DNA from: Flavobacteriales bacterium | Lineage (GTDB): Bacteria; Bacteroidota; Bacteroidia; NS11-12g; UBA955 | Direction of reading: 5' to 3' | DNA length: 13,401 bases | NCBI GenBank assembly: GCA_947464515.1 | Contig: CANHXF010000019.1 | Location: 1 to 13,401 of the forward strand | Shown here: piece by piece, positions 6,577 through 12,613 of the stretch | Layout: each line of letters starts with the position of its first letter | Position numbering within the stretch: position 1 is the first letter of the stretch | The notes under the pieces: generated by a model | The model's database searches: none | What the model saw: the letters and a program-made list of their open reading frames with translations, nothing else | What the model was told of the DNA's origin: nothing | Position numbers and translations under genes: made by a program

Positions 6577-6584
6577 TACCTTTG
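6577..6584 (+). promoter_or_regulatory. -7 box of the RND exporter gene
   Basis: TACCTTTG matches TAnnTTTG exactly and ends 8 nt before the ATG. No TTG is present at the normal -33 position, which falls within the terminator stem. If used, the mRNA leader would be only about 4-5 nt. Confidence 0.5.
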
Positions 6585-6592
6585 CGGCATCT

Positions 6593-8947
6593 ATGTGGGA
6601 TAAAATAGCAAGCTTTATTCTTAAGCAGCGCGCACTTTTCTTGATATTGATTGTGGCCTTCACCGGAGTGATGGGCTATTATGCAACAAAAGTTAAGTTG
6701 GAGTATGCAATGCAAAAACTGGTGCCAAGTAACGATGCGGATTTCTTGGCGTATCAGAAATTTCAAAAAACGTTTGGCCTAGACAATAACAAAGTTGTAG
6801 TAGGATTTAACAGTGATAAACTCTTTGAACTTAAGAACTTCAGGGCCTATTATAAGATGTGTGAAGACATGTCGAATATCCCTGGCGTTAACCAAGTTGT
6901 CAGCCCTACGCGCTTATTCGATTTGCGTACCGATACGGCAGGTAAATTTGAAATCAAACCCGCATTCACCCATGCGCCCACTACCCAAGCCGAAGTAGAT
7001 AGTATCCGAGATAAATTCTTGGATATGCGATTCTATCAGGGGATGTTGTATAACAAGAATACCAATTCTGCACTGATTTTATTGGTGCTCGACAACAAGG
7101 CTCAGGAATCAGAAAAGAGGGTTGGATTGATTCGTAGCATCGAAAAAACAGCCAAGGAATATGAAGACTTTTCTGGTGCTGAAATGCATATCGGTGGATT
7201 ACCGTATGTTAGGACTGAAATGGCTACCACTGTAAAAAGTGAAATGGTTCTCTTTACAGTGATTGCATTTTTGGTGACGGCCATTTTGATTTTGGTGTTT
7301 TTCCGAAGCATTAGCACCTTGGCCATCGCCATTGTGTTTATTGGAATAGGCGTGTTGGTGATGTTTGGCGTGTGCGGATTGTTGGGTTATAAACTAACCT
7401 TGCTTACGGGAACACTTCCACCATTGTTGGTCGTGATTGGGGTCCAAAATGCCATTTATCTCATCAATAAATACCACGAAGAATACCGTAAACATGGAAA
7501 CAAAGCCAAAGCATTGACCAGAATTATATCACGCGTTGGAGTAGCTACATTCCTGATCAATTTTACCACAGCGGTTGGATTTGGTACATTCTATTTCACG
7601 AAGACACAGATGCTAGAGCATTATGGTGTGGTTTCGTTCATTACCATCAACTTGGTATTCTTTATTAATATTATTGGTATTCCGGCCCTTTATAGCTTCT
7701 TGCCGGTTCCATCGGACAAGCAAATTGCTCACCTCGACAATAAAAATATCAATCAGTTTTTGGGATGGGTGAAGTTTATGGTATTTAATCATAAGCGAAG
7801 AATATATTTCTGGTTTATCGCATTAACAGTGTTGAGCACCACATTCGTTTTCCGTTTACATCCCTTGGCCTATATGGTGGATGATGTGCCACGGAGTTCA
7901 AAGTTGTACCAGGATTTATTGTACTTCCAGGAGCATTACAAAGGTGTGATGCCTTATGAAATCGTTGTTCGTACCCATGATGATGGCGATATCGGCACTT
8001 TTGAAACCCTAGATAAAGTAAATCGTTTGCAGCGGGCCCTAAAAAAATACCCAGAATTCTCAAAACCGATGTCGGTTGTGGAAGTGGTCTGCTACGCCAA
8101 TCAAACGGTAAATGAGGGCGATCCTGCTTTTTATCGTATGCCCAATGCATTGGACTTGGCCGATATCATGGCTCGAATGCCAAATACTAAGTCTAATGAA
8201 AAAAATCAGATGATGTCGGGGTTGATAGATAGCAGCAGAACCGGTTTGCGTATCAGTTATCAAATCAAAGATGTTGGTTCTACCTCCTTGGATAGTATTA
8301 ATAAAGAAGTTGCAGTGATCATTGATCGGATTTTCCCCAAGGATGAATATGCTGTAAAAGTAACCGGAACTTCCGCGGTGTTCATGAAAGGCAATTCTTA
8401 CCTATTCGGCAGTTTAGGCAGTGCCACGTTTTGGTCGTTGATCATTATTACAATCACCATGGGCTTCTTATTCCCGTCCATCCGAATGATTGTGATAGCG
8501 GTGATTCCCAACATCATCCCATTGCTCGTTACGGCCGGTACGATGGGCTATTTTGGTGTGCCACTAAAGCCATCAACCATTCTAGTGTTTAGTATCGCCT
8601 TTGGAATAACAGTAGATGCCACCATTCACTTCATCATCACCTTTAGGCGAGAGCTCGTCAAGCATAATAAATCGGTAAGAGAAGCGCTCAATGGAACCAT
8701 TGTAGAGGTAGGGTTGAGTATGATTTATAGCATGGTAGCCATTTGTGCGGGATTCTTTATTTTCACCTTCTCTAATTTCCAAGGAACACAAGCGTTGGGT
8801 TGGTTAACCGGTTTAACCTTGCTTACGGGTATGGCGGCGAATTTGTTCTTGTTGCCAGCGATGATTCTGAGCCTTGAGAATTCTTTGAACGCCAAGGAAG
8901 AACTTAGGGAGCAGGTGCTTGATATTCCCGATGAGGACGAGGATTGA
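6593..8947 (+). CDS. RND superfamily exporter, MMPL/HAE3-like
   Basis: A 784-residue inner-membrane transporter with the duplicated RND layout. One helix (12-31), a large periplasmic loop (about 32-215) and five helices (about 218-238, 242-264, 268-291, 314-334, 344-368) are followed by a second set: helix 402-421, loop 422-605 and helices near 608-628, 631-650, 662-683, 706-727 and 733-760. FGITVDATIHF (670-680) in the second half carries the usual RND proton-relay Asp, Asp675. The matching first-half segment VVIGVQNAIYL has Gln/Asn instead of Asp. Such HAE3-like proteins move hydrophobic molecules such as hopanoids or lipids, but the substrate is unknown here. No periplasmic adaptor or outer-membrane channel gene lies beside it. 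The gene appears monocistronic, and an acidic tail (DEDED) ends the protein. Confidence 0.9.
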   Translation: MWDKIASFILKQRALFLILIVAFTGVMGYYATKVKLEYAMQKLVPSNDADFLAYQKFQKTFGLDNNKVVVGFNSDKLFELKNFRAYYKMCEDMSNIPGVNQVVSPTRLFDLRTDTAGKFEIKPAFTHAPTTQAEVDSIRDKFLDMRFYQGMLYNKNTNSALILLVLDNKAQESEKRVGLIRSIEKTAKEYEDFSGAEMHIGGLPYVRTEMATTVKSEMVLFTVIAFLVTAILILVFFRSISTLAIAIVFIGIGVLVMFGVCGLLGYKLTLLTGTLPPLLVVIGVQNAIYLINKYHEEYRKHGNKAKALTRIISRVGVATFLINFTTAVGFGTFYFTKTQMLEHYGVVSFITINLVFFINIIGIPALYSFLPVPSDKQIAHLDNKNINQFLGWVKFMVFNHKRRIYFWFIALTVLSTTFVFRLHPLAYMVDDVPRSSKLYQDLLYFQEHYKGVMPYEIVVRTHDDGDIGTFETLDKVNRLQRALKKYPEFSKPMSVVEVVCYANQTVNEGDPAFYRMPNALDLADIMARMPNTKSNEKNQMMSGLIDSSRTGLRISYQIKDVGSTSLDSINKEVAVIIDRIFPKDEYAVKVTGTSAVFMKGNSYLFGSLGSATFWSLIIITITMGFLFPSIRMIVIAVIPNIIPLLVTAGTMGYFGVPLKPSTILVFSIAFGITVDATIHFIITFRRELVKHNKSVREALNGTIVEVGLSMIYSMVAICAGFFIFTFSNFQGTQALGWLTGLTLLTGMAANLFLLPAMILSLENSLNAKEELREQVLDIPDEDED

Positions 8948-8958
8948 TCAGGGGGTAA

Positions 8959-9933
8959 TTAGTCTATCACCAACTGATTGCAACCTCTGAGGTCGCTAAA
9001 ATCAATTCGGCCCAGTACTTCGAAACTGCCATCTTCATGTGTTTTTCCTAAATCGTCGGTTGCGATAAATGAGCAGCTATACACGTTGGCCAAGTCAATA
9101 ATACAGATTCTACCCGTTTTCTCATGTCCAAACCACTGTTGTGGATCACCAGGATCTTGAATAGAAATTTTCATCCAGGGTGGACAATAAAATCGACCAT
9201 TTTTTTGGGAATAGGCCTGACTTAATAATTCCGTCATTCCGTATTCTGAATGGACATGCTGAACCCCCAAATGTGTAGTTAATTGATTTTGTAACTCTTC
9301 CCTTGTAATTTCGGGGCCACGACCTTTCATGCCTCCCGTCTCCATTACAATTGTTTGGGTCCATTGTTGCGGGGGAAGTGAATTTATCATCTCTAGCATC
9401 GCAAAGGTGACGCCAAGCAAGAGTGTGGGTTGATTTTTACTTTCATTGTCTTGAATGATGCTGGCCACCGTTTGGTATTCGTCTAAATAGAATCCGCTGT
9501 TCGGTTTTCCCCTTTTGATGAAGTGGTCTACCATATATACTAGCGATGACCCTGTTCTTTCGAGGTAACTTGGCAGCAATCCAATGATGCAGTAGTTTTC
9601 AATCGGCCCGTAGAATAGTTCAAACCCTTTCGTAAAGCTCTCTTCGTATATTTTTAATTCAGTAACATGGTGAAGCGATGTCGTACTTCCTGATGTCCCC
9701 GAGCTGCTAAATGTAATTTCGGCGTTTTTTGATGTACTGCTTACAAGATGACTTTTGAAAAAAGCAATTGGCAAAAAAGTGAACTCACTTGATGTTGGTG
9801 GGTAAAGTTGATGCCATTGAGCGAAAAGCGGATTGTTTTTTTGTTGAAATTGAAAAATTAACTGTGCCCAATCATTAAATTTGGACGAAGGGATGTGGAA
9901 TAAGGTTTCAATATTTTCAATGGTTTCCGTCAT
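8959..9933 (-). CDS. LuxE/PaaK-like acyl-protein synthetase or acyltransferase
   Basis: A 324-residue member of the LuxE-type acyl-activating (ANL-related) family. It has FLPIAFFKSH (53-62) and the nucleotide loop TFSSSGTSGS (74-83). EYGMTELLSQAY (230-241) matches the family's YGxTE block. ATDDLG (291-296) and GRIDFSDLRGC (308-318) follow. Cys318, six residues from the end, may correspond to the acyl-accepting C-terminal cysteine of LuxE; alignment is needed. No luxC, luxD or other fatty-acid reductase gene lies nearby, so the acyl substrate and acceptor are unknown. I chose ATG 9933; upstream ATG 10017 would add 28 residues lacking family similarity and lying antisense to a lipoprotein gene. 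Its stop lies 11 bp from the convergent exporter stop. Confidence 0.85.
   Translation of the reverse strand: MTETIENIETLFHIPSSKFNDWAQLIFQFQQKNNPLFAQWHQLYPPTSSEFTFLPIAFFKSHLVSSTSKNAEITFSSSGTSGSTTSLHHVTELKIYEESFTKGFELFYGPIENYCIIGLLPSYLERTGSSLVYMVDHFIKRGKPNSGFYLDEYQTVASIIQDNESKNQPTLLLGVTFAMLEMINSLPPQQWTQTIVMETGGMKGRGPEITREELQNQLTTHLGVQHVHSEYGMTELLSQAYSQKNGRFYCPPWMKISIQDPGDPQQWFGHEKTGRICIIDLANVYSCSFIATDDLGKTHEDGSFEVLGRIDFSDLRGCNQLVID
9850..9883 (+). promoter_or_regulatory. Probable promoter of the lipoprotein gene, inside the LuxE-like gene
   Basis: TTG (9850-9852), a 23-bp spacer and TAAATTTG (9876-9883) fit the Bacteroidetes consensus at its upper spacing limit. The box ends 9 nt before ATG 9893. 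It overlaps the in-frame TTG at 9881, which argues against that TTG as the start. Confidence 0.5.
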
Positions 9934-10435
9934 GCTGGTGGTGGCAGGGACAATAATTTCTTGTAATCCCAACAAAGATAATGTCTCGGCCGTTCCCAAA
10001 CTGACATTTGATGGCATTTATAAGTTTAACAGTGGATATGGATATGATAGTTTTATCGAAATCGATTTGGGTTATGAAGACAGCGATGGGGATTTGGGAC
10101 TAGACGATGCCGATACGCTGTTTCCGTTTGGCTACCAACAGAAGGAATTTTACAATTTGAAGGTCTATTACCAGCATAAAATTGGGGTCAAATGGGTGAA
10201 TCCGATGAACCCCCTGCTAGGTCCTTCAGATACGCTCGTTTTACACGAGAGGATTAGAAATATTACGCCCACAGGACGCAGCAAAGCGGTTCATGGCAAT
10301 CTGGTTTTAAACATTCCGGCCAGGCCTTTTCAGTATCGGGGCGATACGGTGAGATTTACAATTCAGTTCACGGATCGTGCGTTACATAAAAGTAATATTA
10401 TCGTAACACCTTCAATTTTGTTAGAGCATCCATAA
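9893..10435 (+). CDS. Predicted outer-membrane or periplasmic lipoprotein, function unknown
   Basis: The 180-residue product begins with a type II signal peptide: Lys4, a hydrophobic core at about 5-20, and the lipobox IISC with lipidated Cys24. The mature part has an acidic DSDGDLGLDDAD segment (63-74), reminiscent of calcium-binding loops, and ends with a DTVRFTIQFTDRALHKSN stretch (151-168). I recognise this pattern from Bacteroidetes lipoproteins without assigned function. In-frame TTG 9881 and ATG 9920 are alternative starts; ATG 9893 gives a normal positively charged n-region. Codons 1-14 lie antisense to the start of the LuxE-like gene. ompH follows 61 bp downstream. Confidence 0.8.
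   Translation: MWNKVSIFSMVSVMLVVAGTIISCNPNKDNVSAVPKLTFDGIYKFNSGYGYDSFIEIDLGYEDSDGDLGLDDADTLFPFGYQQKEFYNLKVYYQHKIGVKWVNPMNPLLGPSDTLVLHERIRNITPTGRSKAVHGNLVLNIPARPFQYRGDTVRFTIQFTDRALHKSNIIVTPSILLEHP
9973..9999 (-). promoter_or_regulatory. Possible promoter of the LuxE-like gene, inside the lipoprotein gene
   Basis: On the minus strand TATCTTTG (9980 down to 9973) matches TAnnTTTG exactly, 39 nt before the ATG. A TTG at 9999-9997 is 16 bp upstream, one base short of the usual spacing range. The site lies in lipoprotein codons just after the lipobox. Confidence 0.42.
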
Positions 10436-10496
10436 ATCGAGGAAAAATCTATATTTTCGTGCACTAATGAGTTTTGGCATGCGGTTTGACAAATCA

Positions 10497-11165
10497 ATGA
10501 AAATGAAAAAACAATTCCTTTTAATTTGCATGATGATGATTTTGGGTGTAACCAACGCTCAAAAGAGTCAGGTGATTGGATTCGTGGATTCAGACGTGAT
10601 TTTGGCGAAGATGCCAGAATACAGAGCGGCGCAGAAGGATTTGGATGATTTGGCTGCCAAATATCAGGGAGAGGCTCAGTTAATGCAATCGTCGTTGGAG
10701 CAGATGTATCGCGATTTTACAGCGGAAGAAATTTTGTTGACCAATGAGAAACGCCGTCAGAAAAAAGAAGCCATCGAACAGAAAGAGTCTGAGTTGATTA
10801 AATTTAGAGAAACGAAGTTTGGCCCAACAGGCGAATTGTATCAGGAGCGTGCTAGGTTAGTGAAGCCATTGCAAGACAAAGTGTACGATGCGATTCAGAA
10901 CGTCGCCAAAAAAGAGGGTTATGCCTATATTTTTGACAAATCGGGTGGGGCGTTGATGCTTTATGCGGATCAGAAGTATGATAAAACATTGGAGGTGATG
11001 GAAGCTTTGGGAATCCCAACAGAGGATATGCCTGGTGCCACTGCCACTCCTGCAAATCCGAATACCCAAACACGTCCAGGTGGTGTGAAGCCCAATATAC
11101 CATCGCCCAAGGGGAATGTTCCAAATGGTACATCGCCCACTGGAAATCAGGACGATAACAATTAA
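10497..11165 (+). CDS. OmpH/Skp-family periplasmic chaperone with proline-rich tail
   Basis: OmpH/Skp proteins are trimeric periplasmic chaperones that hold unfolded outer-membrane proteins before assembly by BamA. A signal peptide (1-21, cleaved after TNA) is followed by QVIGFVDSDVILAKMPEYRA (25-44), the conserved first strand and helix. A long charged coiled coil runs about 45-125, and GYAYIFDKSGGALMLYADQK (141-160) is the returning core. An unusual tail from about 179 to 222 is rich in Pro, Gly and Asn and looks disordered. The start may be ATG 10497 or 10503; ATG 10467 would give an overlong n-region. It is followed by a second ompH-like gene and murI, a common order in Bacteroidetes, although bamA, often upstream, is missing. 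Confidence 0.88.
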   Translation: MKMKKQFLLICMMMILGVTNAQKSQVIGFVDSDVILAKMPEYRAAQKDLDDLAAKYQGEAQLMQSSLEQMYRDFTAEEILLTNEKRRQKKEAIEQKESELIKFRETKFGPTGELYQERARLVKPLQDKVYDAIQNVAKKEGYAYIFDKSGGALMLYADQKYDKTLEVMEALGIPTEDMPGATATPANPNTQTRPGGVKPNIPSPKGNVPNGTSPTGNQDDNN

Positions 11166-11172
11166 CAAAAAC

Positions 11173-11180
11173 TAAATTTG
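11173..11180 (+). promoter_or_regulatory. Possible internal -7 box before the second ompH
   Basis: TAAATTTG matches TAnnTTTG exactly and ends 6 nt before ATG 11187. No TTG lies 17-23 bp upstream. It could give separate expression of the second gene, but co-transcription with the first is equally possible. Confidence 0.33.
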
Positions 11181-11186
11181 ATATAC

Positions 11187-11699
11187 ATGAAAAAAACCAT
11201 TCTATTGATTGCCATGACAGTATTTGTGGCAATGGGTTCCATCGCGCAGGCTCAGAAAATTGCTACTATCAATACCATGAAGGTAGTGGATACTTTGCCA
11301 ATGAAAGATTCAGTAATGGCCAAATTGGCTGCCATTGAGCAAGGCTATATGCAGCGTTTGCAGGATTTGGAATCAGAAATGCAAAACAAAGAGAAGGAAT
11401 ACCAAACCAAGCAAGCCTTGAAAGCTTCTCCTGCACAATTGGAATTGATTCAAAAGAGTTTTCAGCGTTTGCAGCAAGAGGCTCAAGAAACCCAAGAGGC
11501 TTATAAGTCTGAGATTCAACAAGAGCAGGTTCGTTTGTATAACCCCATTTTGGAATTGGTAAAGAAAACTTCAGGCGATGTAGCCAAGGCAAAGGGCTAT
11601 GCACACGTGATCGACAATTCGCAGAGCATTGTTCTGTGGAGTGCGAATCCCGCCGATGATATCACAGGTGCTGTAATTGCAGCCTTGTTGAAGAAGTAA
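11187..11699 (+). CDS. Second OmpH/Skp-family periplasmic chaperone
   Basis: A 170-residue paralogue of the preceding gene, with a clear signal peptide (MKKTILLIAMTVFVAMGSIA, probable cleavage AQA-Q at 22/23). The mature part begins KIATINTMKVVDTLP, followed by a Gln/Glu/Lys-rich coiled coil (about 45-115) and the conserved GYAHVIDNSQSIVLWSANPA (137-156). It lacks the proline-rich tail of its neighbour. ATG 11187 is chosen over an in-frame TTG at 11178 because the n-region MKK is typical and the TTG falls inside a promoter-like box. The gene lies 21 bp after the first ompH, and a terminator hairpin follows its stop. Confidence 0.88.
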   Translation: MKKTILLIAMTVFVAMGSIAQAQKIATINTMKVVDTLPMKDSVMAKLAAIEQGYMQRLQDLESEMQNKEKEYQTKQALKASPAQLELIQKSFQRLQQEAQETQEAYKSEIQQEQVRLYNPILELVKKTSGDVAKAKGYAHVIDNSQSIVLWSANPADDITGAVIAALLKK

Positions 11700-11714
11700 T
11701 TCATTTTATTGCAA

Positions 11715-11722
11715 TACATTTG
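11715..11722 (+). promoter_or_regulatory. Probable -7 box of murI
   Basis: TACATTTG matches TAnnTTTG exactly. The nearest TTG (11688-11690) is 24 bp upstream, just over the usual spacing. The predicted transcript start falls inside the left arm of the following hairpin. Confidence 0.4.
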
Positions 11723-11756
11723 AAGGACTGTTGATGATTCAGCAGTCCTTTGTTTT
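11723..11756 (+). terminator. Terminator hairpin between ompH and murI
   Basis: AAGGACTGTTGA (11723-11734) pairs with TCAGCAGTCCTT (11739-11750) around a TGAT loop: 12 bp with one G-U pair. TGTTTT follows and runs directly into the murI ATG. It should end ompH transcripts, although its T-tract is interrupted by a G. Confidence 0.72.
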
Positions 11757-12587
11757 ATGAAAAAGGGCAAAATAGGCATATTTGATTCGGGTTATGGTGG
11801 TCTCACTGTGATGAGGAGCATCGTTGATGTTTTGCCGGAATACGATTATCTGTATTTTGGCGATAATGCCCGGGCACCCTACGGAAATCGCTCTTTTGAT
11901 ACGGTATATCATTACACTTTGGAATGTGTGAATTGGCTGTTTGATGAAGGTTGTGATTTGGTCATTTTGGCTTGTAATACGGCTTCTGCGAAAGCTTTAC
12001 GTCAGATTCAGCAGGTTGATTTACCAAAGCGTAACGATCACAAGCGTGTTTTAGGTGTGATTCGTCCTACCACTGAATCCATTGGTGAGTATTCTGAATC
12101 GGGAGTGGTTGGTGTTCTGGGTACAGCAGGGACGGTGGCGTCTGAATCGTATCCAAAGGAAATCGCTAAGTTTTATCCTTCGGTTATTGTTGAGCAAGAA
12201 GCTTGTCCGATGTGGGTTTATTTGGTGGAGCACAATCAAATGGTAGGGGAAGGCGCGGACTATTTTGTGAAGCAGCATGTGGATCGAATCTTGACTCGCA
12301 ATCCCAAAATCGATACGCTTTTATTGGCTTGTACGCATTATCCATTGCTGATGGAAACGATTAAGAAATTTGTCCCTTCTTCGATTCGGTTAGTGACACA
12401 GGGTGGCATCGTTGCAGAAAAATTACAAGATTATTTGGTGCGACATTCTGAGATTGAATTGGGGTTAATTCGAGGCGGAAAGCGTGAGTTTGTAACCACC
12501 GACGATGCAAGTACATTTGATCTTCAGGCCTCATTGTTCTTTGGGGAAACTGTTAGTGCACGTCATGTAGAAATTGGTGCCCATTGA
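11757..12587 (+). CDS. murI: Glutamate racemase
   Basis: MurI converts L-glutamate to D-glutamate for peptidoglycan. The 276-residue product has IGIFDSGYGGLTVMR (6-20), YFGDNARAPYG (33-43), LACNTASAKAL (71-81) with catalytic Cys73, and LLACTHYPLL (189-198) with the second catalytic Cys192 and His194. Asp10 and Ser11 are the usual active-site residues in the first motif. SGYGG replaces the common SGVGG, a mild variation. The ATG directly follows a terminator T-tract, so no ribosome-binding sequence exists and the mRNA probably starts within the hairpin. uvrC begins 26 bp after its stop. Confidence 0.97.
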   Translation: MKKGKIGIFDSGYGGLTVMRSIVDVLPEYDYLYFGDNARAPYGNRSFDTVYHYTLECVNWLFDEGCDLVILACNTASAKALRQIQQVDLPKRNDHKRVLGVIRPTTESIGEYSESGVVGVLGTAGTVASESYPKEIAKFYPSVIVEQEACPMWVYLVEHNQMVGEGADYFVKQHVDRILTRNPKIDTLLLACTHYPLLMETIKKFVPSSIRLVTQGGIVAEKLQDYLVRHSEIELGLIRGGKREFVTTDDASTFDLQASLFFGETVSARHVEIGAH

Positions 12588-12601
12588 TAGGGGTTTGCGC
12601 G

Positions 12602-12609
12602 TAATTTTG
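12602..12609 (+). promoter_or_regulatory. -7 box of uvrC
   Basis: TAATTTTG matches TAnnTTTG exactly and ends 4 nt before the uvrC ATG, which would place the transcript start at or next to the A of ATG. No TTG lies at 17-23 bp; candidates are 15 and 25 bp away. Promoter activity is therefore inferred. Confidence 0.4.
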
Positions 12610-12613
12610 TGTT

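Noticed and set aside
6524..6766. 80-codon minus-strand frame across the terminator and exporter start
   Set aside because: It would read through the strong terminator hairpin and the exporter's first codons, with no promoter or family resemblance.
8948..8958. Possible terminator between the exporter and LuxE-like genes
   Set aside because: Only 11 bp separate the stops and no stem-loop with a T-run is visible.
9934..10017. 28-residue N-terminal extension of the LuxE-like protein
   Set aside because: It runs antisense to lipobox and mature lipoprotein codons, crosses the likely promoter and shows no family similarity.
10467..10496. Upstream ATG for the first ompH gene
   Set aside because: It would put ten extra residues with mixed charge before a standard MKMKKQF signal peptide, an atypical n-region.
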